Assembly: GCF_014898055.3 (NCBI RefSeq)
Contig: NW_023603184.1
Location: 29,552,808 to 29,616,807, forward strand
DNA length: 64,000 bases
Direction: 5' to 3'
Source of the DNA: Talpa occidentalis
Lineage: Eukaryota; Chordata; Mammalia; Eulipotyphla; Talpidae
The stretch's first letter is position 1. Every line of letters starts with the position of its first letter. Positions 11,561 through 22,860 of the stretch are shown here, in pieces. The notes under the pieces were generated by a model. The model saw only the letters and a list, made by a program, of their open reading frames with translations, had not been told where the DNA came from and searched no databases. The position numbers and the translations under genes are program-made.

Positions 11561-11605
11561 TCCTTTCTCCCTGCCTGCCTGCCTTTCATTCTTCCTTCCT
11601 TTCTT
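11561..11605. repeat. Pyrimidine-rich CCTG/CTTT simple repeat
   Basis: Three CCTG units at 11573-11584 are flanked by TTCC/CTTT-rich sequence immediately upstream of a SINE insertion. Confidence 0.8.
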
Positions 11606-11618
11606 TTGACTTAGTTTA

Positions 11619-11893
11619 TTTCTTTATTTTTTTAGATTTATTTATTTATGCATACAAGAGTTGGGGCACAGGCCAGAGGTGCAGGAGGGTGAGAGGATTC
11701 ACCAGAGACAGAGTGGGCAACAGAACAGGCAGACTGACTGAAATACACTGCTGAGGGGAGCAGCGGGCGAGACAGGAGAGGTCTGCTGCACCATGTGGGA
11801 ATCTCCCTGGCCGGCTGGAATCGAACCCATGCTGCAGAGGCTGCGGACAGCTTCATAGTGCGGCGCTCAGCCCGCTGAGCCACCGGGGAGGCC
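11619..11893 (-). mobile_element. tRNA-derived SINE, full length (type A)
   Basis: Antisense copy: T-rich tail, ATGCATACAAGAG, the conserved body, and a head ending GCCACCGGGGAGGCC. Duplications TTGACTTA(G/C)TTTA lie at 11606-11618 and 11894-11906 (one mismatch). Confidence 0.93.
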
Positions 11894-11906
11894 TTGACTT
11901 ACTTTA

Positions 11907-12430
11907 AGAAGTCTAAATACATGAGAATGAATCAAGACTTCCACCTCACCTTAGAAACAATCTTGCTTTGATTAGTCATTTGGTTCCCATAGATTTACTA
12001 TTAGCAAAAAGACAGTTTAATTATGAAGAAAGGAAACAGAAAATCTGCCTTTTCTGCAGTGGTGTTTGCTTTGGAACCAAGAAAGCCTGCTGTAGAACTT
12101 TGGGAGAGTTAGGGAGAACAGAGTGTAGCAGCCTTTAATCCTTACACAGATGGGTCATGGGACTGAAGTGTGCATCTCTCAGAGGAAAGCTGAACACCTG
12201 CCTTTCCTACTTTTTAAATTTTTGTGTTCAAACAGGGGATCTGGGGTTCTGAGAAGGTTTTAGGGAGGGAGGGAAGGACACTATACCTAGTATAGAATCT
12301 ACACACACACACACACTAAGTGCCTAGTGATGTTTTCTTTAAACTAAAACTTTTGCTTTATAACTGAGATTCTAGCCCCAAAGGCTCCTAAATGCATCCC
12401 AGACACTGATGTCATGGGATGGACCAGGTC
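11907..12430. other. Unique DNA with a CA repeat
   Basis: A short (AC)n run of about nine units lies at 12299-12316. Nothing else is recognised. Confidence 0.5.
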
Positions 12431-12800
12431 AAAATAACCAAGAAGCTGATAACAAACTTTGGGGGCTGAAGGTGACGAATACCAAGAACATTAACTGTCA
12501 TGGGTTGTTCTGATGAACTGTTTGCTTATGACTGATTTTGTTAAACTCATTATGAAAAGGCCAGCTTGAGATGAGATGAGATGACAGAATGGTCCCTCCA
12601 CTTTCTCAGACCAGTGGCCATGGGTGAACAGTCTCCTCAGGGTGCTATGCCCTTTGTTCTCTCAGGTCAATGGCCAGCGACCTGAAATATAAAAGTGCTT
12701 ATGGATTCAATTCCTGTATCTGCTTATTGGTTTTTTGGTAGTGACAGGCAGCAGAACCCAGTCCTAGTCCCAATAACTCTTCCATCAGCTGGTAGACTCT
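12430..12800 (+). mobile_element. Possible LTR of an endogenous retrovirus
   Basis: The segment 12495-12770 has LTR-like layout: a GAGAT pentamer repeat at 12569-12586, a TATA-like AATATAAAAG at 12686, and a downstream TGACAGGCAGCAGAACCC resembling an LTR U5. Clear TG...CA ends and duplications were not found, so this is tentative. Confidence 0.3.
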
Positions 12801-13112
12801 CAAACACCTTCCAGCTCAGTTACATGAACAAAGAGTCTAAATAGGACTGGGGCAGCAAGATTGTGCTTGAGGGCAGAGCTTAGCATGGTGGAAGCCAGCA
12901 GTTGGTCCATGTTGAGGCAGGCAGGGTCAAGGATTGCCAAGGCCAACAGCAGAAATAAGCTACCCACGGGAGAATGGCAGTCCTAGAGCCATCAGAAAGG
13001 GAGGGAGTGCTGATGTTAGTCAACATTTTGAGCAAGATCATACAGTTAAATGTCTATGAAGGGCCAACTCGTGATTGAAATAAGGGCAGTGCTGCAGACC
13101 TAGTATGACTAG
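12800..13112. other. Unique DNA
   Basis: No feature recognised. Confidence 0.4.
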
Positions 13113-13126
13113 ATCTTCCCGTTTTA

Positions 13127-13403
13127 TTTATTTTTAAAGATTTATTTTTATTTATTTATGCATACAAGAACTGGGGTGTAAGCCAGAGTTGCGAGGGGTG
13201 AGAGGATTCACCAGAGACAGAATGGGGAGCAGAACAAGCAGATCTACTGAAATACACTGCTGAAGGGAGCAGTGGGCAAGACAGGAGAGGTCTGCTGTGC
13301 CATGAGGGTCAGCTCCCTGGCTGGGGATCAAACTCATGCTGCAGTGGCTGGCAACAGCTTGATAGTGCTGAGACTTTAACCCTTGAGCCACCAGAGAGGC
13401 CCT
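13127..13403 (-). mobile_element. tRNA-derived SINE, full length (type A)
   Basis: Antisense copy with tail TTTATTTATGCATACAAG and head ending GAGCCACCAGAGAGGCC. Duplications ATCTTCCCGTTTTA (13113-13126) and ATCTTCCCATTTTA (13404-13417) match in 13 of 14 positions. Confidence 0.93.
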
Positions 13404-13463
13404 ATCTTCCCATTTTAAAAGAAATGCCTGAAATATTGTTTTTAATGTGAAACAATCCAGTTT

Positions 13464-13735
13464 GTTTTTTTTTTAAGATTTATTTTTTATTTATTTATAC
13501 AAGCACTGGGCCCAGACAGAAGTGCGGGAGGGTGAGAGAATTCACCAGAGCCAGAGCGGGAACAGAACAGGTAGACTGACGAAGAAATATACTGCTGAGG
13601 GGAGCAGCGGGTGGCAGGGGAGGTCTGCATGCCATGCGGGACCCCCACCTGGCCGCCGGGGATCGAATGGGTGCTGCAAAGGCTTCAGGCAGCCTAGCAA
13701 CCCAGTGCTCAACTGCTGCGCCACCGGGGAGGCCC
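13464..13735 (-). mobile_element. tRNA-derived SINE, full length (type B)
   Basis: Antisense copy of the second subfamily, marked by GAGAATTCACCAGAGCCAGA, CCATGCGGGACCC and a head with AGCCTAGCAACCCAGTGCTC. Duplications AATCCAGTTT at 13454-13463 and 13736-13745 are perfect. Confidence 0.92.
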
Positions 13736-13745
13736 AATCCAGTTT

Positions 13746-14215
13746 TATTTTTAAATTATTTTTATTGAGGTAATGCTGGTTTACACTGCACATGTTTTCC
13801 GGGTACAAATTCACACCTCTTTAAATGTATATTATTAGACTACACCCACGGCCCAAATCCCAATAATCCTCCACTATAATCCTTTGGGCCCCCTCCCTAC
13901 TATGCTCCCTATCTCCCTCCCTCCCCTTTGGGTATCCTCAGTCCTGTAGTCAAATTTCCAGGGTTTGTTTTGATTTGGTTTTGTCTGTTTCTTTGCTTTA
14001 TTTCTCTATATCCCACATAATAGTGAATTAGCCAGTATTTATCTTTCTTCTTCTGACTTACTTCAGTTAGCAAATCCTACCAGTTCCATCCATGTTGTCA
14101 AAAGTGGTAAGATTTCATGGTTTTTTTTTTTTTTAATAGCTGAGTAGTGTTCCATTGGGTGTATTTATTTATACCACATCTTTATCTACTCAGCTGACGT
14201 TGGCCACTTAGGTTA
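13746..14215 (-). mobile_element. L1 3' end, antisense
   Basis: Read on the minus strand, it holds the classic L1 ORF2 C-terminal and 3'-UTR order: GGAACACTACTCAGCTATTA, an A-run, 'catgaaatcttaccac', 'acatggatggaactgg', then 'aagtaagtcagaag' and a polypurine GGAGGGAGGGAGATAGGGAG. It is truncated upstream. Confidence 0.8.
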
Positions 14216-14640
14216 TGAGAGAAGCCAGTTTTAAAGCACTAAGAAAGTCAACAGAATAAAGATGGTTCAGGGTGACAGGTCAATGACCTCTATAAAATTT
14301 AAATTTCAAGGCAAAATTTAAATTAAGAAATGAAATAAGTAAGTACAAAACTGAGGGTGGCACAGAGGGGAGGAGAGAAGTTTCTAGGAGAAAGTAAGTT
14401 CGGGAGGGGATAGGGCCAGTTTTTTGGGAGGCAGTCTGAGTGTGGCCATAGCAAGTATTTCAACACACTCTATTTGTACTGCCACGGAGCTTCAGGCCAT
14501 GAACCCCCTCTCTGCTTCTCAACTACTAAAGAGCTCCCTGGCACCAGAGACAGACAAGTCTGTCAAAATAGCCTTAACACCCTTATGGGATTAGGATCCC
14601 TAGAATCTCTGGCTTCATCTCCTACTGTCTCCCTCCTCCC
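14215..14640. other. Unique DNA
   Basis: No feature recognised. A nearly perfect AAATTTAAATT palindromic patch lies at about 14297-14320. Confidence 0.4.
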
Positions 14641-15055
14641 CAGCTCCAGCTGCATGGCCTCTTTGTGGCTCTTTGAACATGCTGGGTACACTCCTCAGGT
14701 AGGGCTTTGGTACCTGCTGTTCCTTCTGCTTTAGCACACTCTTCTTTCAAACAGCCACATGGCTCCCTACTTCAAGTCTTTGCCTAATGTCACCTTCTGA
14801 GCTCTCTTGAATTTCCACTGACAACTACCTCAGGTTGGCTTCCTAGTTTTGTTTCTCTTTTTCCAAATCACTCACACTTTTAAAATTCAGTGTGATTTTC
14901 TTGTGTATTGTTTATCGTCTGTCTCCTGAAACTAGAATGCTGAACTGTAAGCTTCTCCAAGGTGAAGATTTGTTTTTATTTTGTTCATTGGTGTATTGCT
15001 GGGAAATGTTTTCACATTGGAGGCACTCAATGAATACTTATTGAAAGAAGGTATG
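14640..15055 (+). mobile_element. L2 LINE 3'-region relic
   Basis: L2 ORF 3' motifs (GTACCTGCTGTTCCTTCTGC, then TTCAAGTCTTTGCCTAATG and TCACCTTCTGAG) lead into the tail TGTAAGCTTCTCCAAGG and GGCACTCAATGAATACTTAT with TGAAAGAA. The copy is long for a relic but clearly decayed. Confidence 0.75.
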
Positions 15056-16460
15056 AGTTCATATTTCTTCCTATTCTTATATAGCTGGAGAGAAGTGGTT
15101 TGGAGAAGCTTCTCCTCCCCTTCTCCATACCCCTGTATGTATCGTATATTATGGAAAAACAGAGGATGACCTTCATTTGCGCTGGACCTTAAATGATACA
15201 CAGAGTTTACTAAAAGAAGAGGATATCATGGACATCCAGGGGCTATGGAGGGGGAGAGGTAGTAGATGCTGTGAGCTTAACTTTATGGGATATTTATAAT
15301 AGAGCTACTTATAAGACTTTGGCTTATGTACATGAGGAAATATGTTCATTGACATTTTGATACTTTCCATAACTTTGTAATTAAAGTTTGCAAAATAAAT
15401 TTCAAAGACTATCTTCCTCCTATTTTCTACCTTGAGAACTTTTTCTGCAGTTTAGACCTCTGGCCCTTGACCAGTAATAGGTTTCCTGGACTTGAACTGT
15501 AAAGCATATGCTTTAATTCATATTTTGATTACCAACATGATTGTCCATCTACTTTATAAACATAAGTTTTATTGAAACAAGGAAAGACATACAATTAAGA
15601 AAGCCCCATTTCTACATGTTTGTTATATAGTGTCAGCTTTTAGAACAAAATTAACTCCTCATATGCTTTAAGTACCTTTTCCTTTTGCCACAATTGTCAA
15701 GTGTTCTGATTTCACTGTGTCAAAACCCACCAGGTCTTTCTTTCTTTTTATTTTGAAATTGATTTAACTATTCAACAGGTATTCTCAGGCCTAGTCAATG
15801 GAATGTGTGAATCTGCCTTTCTACAGTTTCTTGGGTTGTTTTTCCTACATGAGAGCAAAGAAAAATCAATCTGTCCTCCTAATCATGTAAATTGGGATGC
15901 TTGTGAAAGTAGAAGAAATCCTCTGACTTTACAGTCTCTCAGACTCCCTGTATAGAAGGACGTGATTATCCCCTTGACTCCTAAAGCAGAGTGAAGCACT
16001 CTCTTTTGCAAACATTTCAAATGTTCTAAATGTGACTTAAACTAATGTAAGAATAGTACTTCTCAGGAACAACACAAGCTCCCAAACTGGCATCTTTTAA
16101 AAAGCTTCCCATTACAAATTTAGACTTATGCTGAGTCTAACCTTTTAACCAAAAATCCTTACATACAGATTTGGGAATACATTCTTTTTTAGCCATAGTA
16201 AGCAAATACCTACTGAGTATCTCATTACATAGACATCCTACTTGGTGATAGATACAGAATGAAAAAAATATAGTCTTTTTAAAAAAGTGTTTAGTTCATA
16301 AATCAGTTAACTATAGATTCATATTCAGTATATATTCCTATTTACATGCTATATATTAAAGAAAATAAGTTGTGTAAAAAATACAAAGAAAATTACAGCT
16401 ATGTAGATATATGTGTGACCTTAAAAATAAACTTAAAAAAATTAAAACAGAGAGCTCATT
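15055..16460. other. Unique AT-rich DNA
   Basis: No ORF above 62 codons and no recognised transposon over 1.4 kb. Confidence 0.4.
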
Positions 16461-16545
16461 ATGTATTATATATCTATATTTTATATCTATATATATATAT
16501 TATACATATATATTATATATTGAGAGAGAGAAAGAGAGAGAGAGA
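16460..16545. repeat. (AT)n-rich and (GA)n microsatellite
   Basis: An imperfect TA/TATC repeat (16467-16520) passes directly into GAGAGAGAGAAAGAGAGAG (16521-16544). It inflates the overlapping short ORFs. Confidence 0.9.
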
Positions 16546-16594
16546 ACATCTGAGAAAACATCTGAAGCAAGCCATATTTTTGTTTCTTTGTTAG

Positions 16595-16662
16595 GTGTAT
16601 GTAAAGGATTTTTAACCCCAGACTCTATAAAGAAACATTTGAAAGCAGTACATGGAAAGTAA
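16595..16662 (+). other. Zinc-finger-like peptide fragment beside an acceptor-like tract
   Basis: The frame ending at the TAA of 16660-16662 reads CKGFLTPDSIKKHLKAVHGK from 16600. It has the spacing F-x5-I-x2-H-x4-H seen in the second half of C2H2 fingers; the first cysteine of the usual pair is missing. A T-rich tract ending TTAG (16577-16594) lies immediately upstream and resembles a splice acceptor. It may be an exon relic, a fragment of a zinc-finger pseudogene, or chance. Confidence 0.25.
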
Positions 16663-17130
16663 ATATTACAAAGAAAAGAAACTAGCATAAAAGTACTTCT
16701 AAGTAATGAGGAGGAACTCATCCTAGTATAATTAACATCGAAATTATTGCTCTTGCCCTTCAATTCAATACGGAGGCCAATAACTACAGTACTACAGAGG
16801 GAAAAACATTTTATGGTAGGAGTGTTTTTCCCCAAGAAGACAAAACCAAACCTAGCCCTTGCACTCCTGAGCCTTCACATGTATTGAATCAGGTTAGTCA
16901 CAAAGGAAAACAAACATTGATATTAAACTGTTGCTTGAGGTGACACCATCAAGATGGCAGAATAGGAATTTTCTACTGTCTTTTGCCCAAAGAACACTAC
17001 TTTTGCCCAAAACCCACAGATGTGGATGTTTTCAAAAACATTTTGGATTAGTTTAAAGCATTATTTTTTAATGAAATTTTAGAGTTGGAAACGTATTTTG
17101 CAACCTTTAGTTGAACTAGATTAACTAGAC
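16663..17130. other. Unique DNA
   Basis: No feature recognised. Confidence 0.4.
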
Positions 17131-17290
17131 TAGGACTCAGCAAAATTGTGACTGGTGGGCCAAATCTGACTTAACTCCTGATTTATACAGCTGTGGTAGG
17201 AGTTTTTATACAGGCTGTTCACATAGTATACACTTATGTCAAATAGCCAGGAGTAGAATTAATAGCCCACAAGTAAAGTTTTATTCTTGA
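17130..17290 (+). mobile_element. hAT-like DNA transposon relic
   Basis: The order ACTCAGCAAAATTG, then TGGTGGGCCAAATCTG and a later ACAGGCTGTTCACATAG resembles the common ancient element with the 'GGCAAACTACGGCCC...GGGCCAAATCC' head. Family name not assigned. Confidence 0.45.
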
Positions 17291-17474
17291 AGAGTGAACT
17301 TTGAACAGCTACAGAGAGAGGAGAGCAAGAGAGCAGGAGTGAGAACAAAAAAATTTTGTCTGAATTTCCCATTTGGCTCCATTCACACTGAATTACTCAA
17401 AATTAAACCAATGTTGTTGAATAGAGAAACTTAAGGCACCAAAAGCCTTTTTCTTTTTCTTTTCTTTCTTTCTT

Positions 17475-17731
17475 TTTTTTTTTTTTGTAAAGATTTATTT
17501 ACTGATGGGGAATAAGCCAGAGATGTGGGGGAGTAAGAGGATTCACCAGAGACAGTGGGGAACAGAACAAGCACATTGATTGAAATACACTGCTGAGAAG
17601 AGCAGTGGGCCAATCAGGAGTTGTCTGCTGTGTCATGTGGGTGGTTCCCTGGCTGGGGATCAAACTCGTGCTGCAGTGGCTGCAGATAGCTTCATAGGTT
17701 ACATCTTAACCCCTTGTGCCACAGGGAGGCC
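17475..17731 (-). mobile_element. tRNA-derived SINE (type A), diverged
   Basis: Antisense copy with the usual body (GAGGATTCACCAGAGACAG; ATACACTGCTGAGAAGAGCA) and a head ending GTGCCACAGGGAGGCC. It has more differences than most copies. Flanking duplications are obscured by a TTTC/T-run at 17447-17486. Confidence 0.88.
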
Positions 17732-17846
17732 TGGCTTTTTTTTGATACCCAAGAATTATAGCTTAAATAAGCACTGTCATGGCTGAGCAGTAACTGAGTA
17801 ACCCTTTCCTGGGTATATGTGGGGGATACCACCAAAAGATGCCTTT

Positions 17847-18111
17847 TAAAAAAAATTATTTATTTATGCATACAAGAACTGGGGTGCAGACCAGAGGTGC
17901 AGGGGGTGAGAGGATTCACCAGAGACAGAGTGGGGAGGAGAAAATGCAGATGTACTGATATGCACTGCTGAGGGGAGCAGCAAGTGAGACAGGAGGGTTC
18001 TCCTGCACCATGTGGGTAGCTCCCTGGCTGGCAGGGATCGAACTTGTGCTGCAGAAGCTGCGGATAGCTTCACAGTGCTGTGCTTAACCCCTTGCGCCAC
18101 CAGGGAGACCC
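17847..18111 (-). mobile_element. tRNA-derived SINE, full length (type A)
   Basis: Antisense copy with tail TTATTTATTTATGCATACAA and head ending TTGCGCCACCAGGGAGACC. It lies 115 bp from the previous copy in the same orientation. No clear duplication was found, so the ends are approximate. Confidence 0.9.
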
Positions 18112-19223
18112 CTATTTGACCTTTCTTTTCCATTCTTTAAGGCCCTCAAAGTCTTCCCTTTCTCCCAATAATTTATTTTTCCTTTCTTCATTATAACCAA
18201 ATGCATTTTCGATCTTCTCTTACGGAACTCATACGCTATCTTGCATTATATGGTTGTCTTATCTTACCATAGTGTTTTGGGTGGTCATGAGAACTGCATC
18301 CAGGGTATTGTAGGGCCTGTTAGAAGCATCAGCAGCATGACTGGCTTTGATCCCAGACACAGAAACCTTCAGTTCACATGGGCAACAGACTGCCTAGTCT
18401 GGCGACACCTACTTCCAGAGCAGCTGTGATGATAACCATGGTGTTTCCAGCCATCCACTACCCCAGTCAATACTCAGAAGAGCTGTGGGCCATTCAAAAG
18501 AATTTTTGGTCAATCGTTCTGTGTAACAACAACAACAACAAATACAAGATATATTCCATATATGCTTTGTACTTTACGTATGTAACATATACTGCTTATA
18601 TTTTGCAATATTGAGCTGGTACTTAACACTGCTTCTCTAAATATCTTGGTTCTGGAATTATATAAAGGCAAAGGGAAAGGGTATTTTCTACCTAAATTTA
18701 TGCTAATCAAAAGAAAAGCAGTAATAAGCTTCAAACCAAAATAGAATGCAAACAATGACTCTAGACCTTAGATAAGGAAATGCTTGTGGGGATGGCTTCT
18801 AGCCAAACAAATTAAAAAGAGCAGAGGAAGGCTGGAAAGCCTTTGTCAGGGGGACTGAGGCAACCAGCATGAAATCTGCTTAAAATCCCAATGCTTCCCA
18901 CATTTCCACCTCAAGCATGGCTGCCTGTGCCCTTCAAGGTAACAGAACACCAAAGTCACATCTTTACTTCTTCACCTTCCCTATTCCGTGTGTATTGACT
19001 ATCTTCTAGCACTTCCACAACCCACCATTCAATCCTGATGTCCCAGTATGTTAAAGTCAAGTTTAAAATCAAAGAATCTTAAAATGTCTATTAACACGGT
19101 GACCCAAGTTAGCAGCTATGTCTTGGGAAGTGTTGAGGTCAGAAGAACAGGTATGATAGCTCTCCTCTAAGCTTAGGAACATCTCCAAGTGCAAGGAAAT
19201 CCTGCAGGAAAGAAGTCTGTGGT
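18112..19223. other. Unique DNA with small relics
   Basis: Contains an (AAC)n run at 18525-18541 and a probable MER20-like relic (listed separately). The rest is unrecognised. Confidence 0.45.
18290..18480 (-). mobile_element. MER20-like DNA transposon relic
   Basis: Degenerate match, in antisense order, to GTATTGTAGGGCCTGTTAGA, then AGCATGACTGGC and GCTGTGATGATAACCATGG, the layout of the hAT-type MER20 element. No terminal repeats are intact. Confidence 0.45.
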
Positions 19224-19238
19224 AAATTAAGTTTAATG

Positions 19239-19623
19239 TGGATGGAGATGGAAGGGATCATACTCAGTGAAATAAACCAGAAAGAAAAAGAAAAAAACCT
19301 GATGGTTTCACTTTTAGGAGGAATGTAGAGGATCCAAATAAGGGATCAGGGGAAAAAAAGTAACTATAATAAAGTAAATATCAAAATCAACAGGCAACTA
19401 TAAACCAGAGACAGTCTACAGTGGGGGAGAGGGGAGTAGGATCAAAACAGGGGTTGGGAAGAACACAAGGGACTATAGTGATGGTGCACAGGTGAATTGG
19501 TGGTGGGAATTTCACCGGAACTATAACCGAGACGAGAAAGCATACATTGTACAAAAATGAAGAATGATGTAAAAAATATATAAAATTTAAAAATAAATAA
19601 AAAATTAAAAATCAGAAACAAAT
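19239..19623 (+). mobile_element. 5'-truncated L1 3' end with target-site duplication
   Basis: It starts within the L1 3' region (GATGGAGATGGAAGGGATCA, then ACTCAGTGAAATAAACCAG) and ends in an A-rich tail after GATGGTGCACAGGTGAATTG. Duplications AAATTAAGTTTAATG (19224-19238) and AAATTGGGTTTAATG (19624-19638) match 13 of 15. The 3' UTR is the same family as the copy at 54093-54437, suggesting a lineage-specific L1. Confidence 0.88.
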
Positions 19624-19639
19624 AAATTGGGTTTAATGC

Positions 19640-20340
19640 CTACATGACTGAATATTTTGAGTGAATACTATCCTTCCCCACACTCACCCAGTTTTTATTG
19701 CTCTTGTTCTAAGAGACATTTGCTTTCCGTAGAACACAATTTGGGTAACATTAATGTCCCTTTTAGGTTACAGCTCTAGTCCTCACCATTTTGATTTTCT
19801 GGAAAGATTTACTCGGGATGTCTCAAGTCACCACCTTCCCCTAAAGAAGTTCGATTTTAGGAAGTAAAGTTTTACAACAAAAATATACTTAGGATGGGAC
19901 TCCAACAGTCTTTGCCAAACGCAGTCATCCTATTAAGCTTCAATTATGCCTGAGAATATAGCATTCCATTTGAAATTCCAACTCTAAAAATATTTTAGGT
20001 GAGAGTAGGTGGCTTTTGTTTTGGGCCATAGTTCTTTATGGAAACCTATTTATAGGTGGATGTTGGCCATATTTTATTTAAATAGAGCCATTGTTTGGGA
20101 AGCTACCTTTGGACATAATTTCATTCACCAGCAAACTTTGGACTTTTGGAAGTGCTATGTGATATTCAGAATAATTACATCAGAGAAAAATGTCTTGTTT
20201 GAAGAACCTTGAGTGACTTCTCACTTCAAAATATGTCAGCCTGTCTAGTCCTAAAAGCTCAAAGGAATCTAATGATGGCTCTATCCAGAGCCTACAGAGA
20301 AGGCTGGAACTTTACATATTCAATTATATAGGCAGTTAGG
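19640..20340. other. Unique DNA
   Basis: No feature recognised. Slightly AT-rich. Confidence 0.4.
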
Positions 20341-20700
20341 GAGTGGCCAAATATTTGTGGAGCATCTACTTTGTGCCAGACTTTGTTCCTGATGCTGGAG
20401 ATAGTAAGTGAACAATAACAGAAAAAGTCTATGGATGTATTCCATCTTATATTCTGGAAGAAAGGAATAAGAATAAATAACTGAGAGCATCTCAGAGAAC
20501 AATACATGCACAGAAGGAAATAAAGCAGAGTAAAGAGAGAGAAAGTGACCAGTGGCGGCAGGAGAGAAGAGGCTTCTCGGAGGAGGTAATGTTTGAGTTG
20601 AATGAACCAGTCTTGAGCAAAGGAAAGGGATTGCATAGAAGTGTCAGCAGGTGTAAATGCCCTGAGGTGGGAGGAAGCTTGTGATTAGTCTAATCAGAGA
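20340..20700 (+). mobile_element. Ancient mammalian-wide repeat, class uncertain
   Basis: Follows the familiar order of a dispersed repeat: AAATATTTGTGGAGCATCTA, then 'tttgtgccagac', 'ctggagatagtaagtgaac', 'ggcttctcggaggaggtaa', GTTTGAGTTGAATG and AAATGCCCTGAGGTGGGAGG. I recall the pattern but not a certain family name. Confidence 0.5.
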
Positions 20701-20746
20701 GTCCTGTGACTTGAGTGAGAACTACCAAGAAGAAAAACTCTTTTTC

Positions 20747-21022
20747 TTTTTTTTTTTTTTAAGATTTATTTATTTATGCATACAAGAACTGGGGTACAGG
20801 TCAGAAATGCAGAGAGTGAGAGGATTCACCAGAGAGAGATTGGGGAACAGAACAGGCAGACTGACTGAAGTACACTCCTGAGAGGAGCAGCGGGTGAGAC
20901 AGGAGAGGTCTGCCTTGCCATGTGGGTAGCTCCCTGGCCGGCCAGGGATAGAACTCATGCTGCAGAGGCTGTAGATTGCTTTATAGTGCGATGCTTAACC
21001 CCTTGTGCCACCAGGAAGGCCT
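20747..21022 (-). mobile_element. tRNA-derived SINE, full length (type A)
   Basis: Antisense copy with tail AAGATTTATTTATTTATGCA and head ending GTGCCACCAGGAAGGCC. The imperfect duplication GAAAAACTCTTTTTCT/GAAAATCTCTTTTCT flanks it (20732-20746 and 21023-21037). Confidence 0.92.
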
Positions 21023-21319
21023 GAAAATCTCTTTTCTACTTGATTGAATTCTGGATAGACATAGGCTCAGGAGCCATTACCTCAAAGAGTTAGAGAATGA
21101 AGCCATGTTTAAGATGGAGGACTGTCCCAGTAACATAATGTAAATCCTGTATCTAGATTTGCTTGAAGCCACATTTGTTCTTGCAATTTTTAGTTATGTG
21201 ACCAATAAATTCACGTTTTTTCTTAATCTCATTTGAGTTGAGTAGTTTTTGTTTAGTTATTTTTATCCTTTGCTACTAGTAATCCAGATTCATGTTACTC
21301 CACTAATTCATGGTTTCCC

Positions 21320-21830
21320 AGTATTTTTTAGGATGAAGCTCAAAGTCCCTACCCTGCCATAAAAGTCTTTATGATATAGTACCTTACTTGCCTTTCCAGC
21401 TTCATCTTCTGCCACTCCCCACACTGCCCTTTAAGCTTGCATCACATATTAGGTCTCAGAATTTGTCATCCTTTATCACCATCATGCATTGTATGCATAA
21501 TTTCTTCTCTCTGAAGCAATCACCAGCCTCTGTCTCTTGCATTTCCTCTTATTCTTTATTCAAAATTGAAGTCAGGTATATCCTCTTTTAGAAAATCTTT
21601 CATTTCCTTTCCTCAATCTTGATTAGGAAGCCTCCTCAAGCCCCCTTGACATCACATATAAACCTTAATATTAGTATTTATCGAATTTGGGTTGTAATTT
21701 TCCATGTTGTTTTTTGTCTCTTCCCCATATGATAAACTCTTTGAAGACAAGATCCATGAGTCTTTGTATCTTTAAATACCTTGTGTCATGCTTTTCACAG
21801 ATTAAGATTATCATTTACGCTTGAATTAAG
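21320..21830 (+). mobile_element. L2 LINE relic
   Basis: A long decayed L2: AAGCTCAAAGTCCCTACCCT, then 'ataaaagtctttatgatat', TCTTCTGCCACTCCCCACAC, and the tail motif TTTGAAGACAAGATCCATG with GTCTTTGTATC. The SINE at 21841 begins just after it. Confidence 0.75.
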
Positions 21831-21840
21831 AAGCATAATT

Positions 21841-22111
21841 GGGGCCTCCCTTGGTGGCGCAGCAGGTTGAGCACAGTGCTGTGAAGCTGCCCGCAGCCTC
21901 AGCAACACCGGTTGGATCCTGGCTGGCCGGTGAGGGTCCCACATGGCGCAGCAGACCTCTCCCGTCTCGCCTGCTGCTCCCCTCAGTAGTGCATTTTGTC
22001 AGTCTGTCTGTTCTGTTCCCTGCTCTGTCTCTGGTGAATCCTCTCACCCTCCCATGCATCTGGTCTGTACCCCGATTCTTATATAAATAAATAAATCTTT
22101 AAAAAAAAAAA
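21841..22111 (+). mobile_element. tRNA-derived SINE, full length (type A)
   Basis: Head GGGGCCTCCCTTGGTGGCGC with A box GGTGGCGCAGCAGGTTGAG and a near-consensus B box GGTTGGATCC. Ends AAATAAATAAATCTTT plus an A-tail. Flanking duplication is weak (AAGAAGCATAA/AAGAAATACC). Confidence 0.92.
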
Positions 22112-22690
22112 GAAATACCTTTTGATGTTATTTATGTTTATAGGCAGTAAGTTTGAACTCTTTGAGGAACAATATTTTTACACTTTTTGTATCCTTCATA
22201 GCATGATTTGGATTTCACATGTATTACGCACTTAGTAAATATTTAAAGAATGGATGGAGGAACACATGCCATCAGCCTATACCTCTCCTTGTAATCACCT
22301 ACCCATTTCCCTGTTTCCTCATCATTCACCACAGCCTCAACACTTCACACCATTCCTGATAGTAAATCATTTTGTTAATGTCAACATCTATTGAGAAGAC
22401 ATAGCCAATAATTAATCTCAGAAACCCAGCTTCTCACCTGATATGGTGAATTTCTCCACCGTAATTCAGCTACCAATTCCTATGTGATACTCTAGTCTAG
22501 ATCTTGTCATCACCAATAACTTAATACCTAATCTTAAAAATCTCAATTCCGTGCTCCCTCCAACCTGCCAACTGTCTAGAACCCACACGACAATAATTCT
22601 TCATACTTATAAAATAGACTCTGTCATTTTATACTCTTTACCACTTTTCATGTGCCCTCTTCCTCCTCCTATCTATCTTATAATCCATCA
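22112..22690. other. Unique DNA
   Basis: Pyrimidine-rich on this strand from 22280 to 22680. No recognised gene or repeat. Confidence 0.4.
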
Positions 22691-22860
22691 TGATCAGTCC
22701 CTATGAGTTTAGATTATGTCCCAGGCAAATGTGAGGCACTGGGAATAGAGCAGGGAAGAAAGGACAATCTGGTTCTGAACTTCCAGAATTTATAATCTTG
22801 TTTGAGAATAGATGTTAAACACACAAGGAAACATAAAGATGTCTAATTATAAATTATGAG
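22690..22860 (+). mobile_element. Ancient mammalian-wide repeat, class uncertain
   Basis: Same repeat type as 20340-20700: CAGGCAAATGTGAGGCACTG, then GGAATAGAGCAGGGAAGAAA and 'acttccagaatttataatct'. Highly diverged. Confidence 0.4.

Noticed and set aside
13860..13935. Pyrimidine-rich tract as a regulatory element
   Set aside because: It is the reverse of the polypurine part of an L1 3' UTR.
16346..16594. ORFs with ERKRERE and IYIYI stretches
   Set aside because: They are translations of the TA and GA microsatellite at 16460-16545; only the segment after 16594 was kept as an observation.
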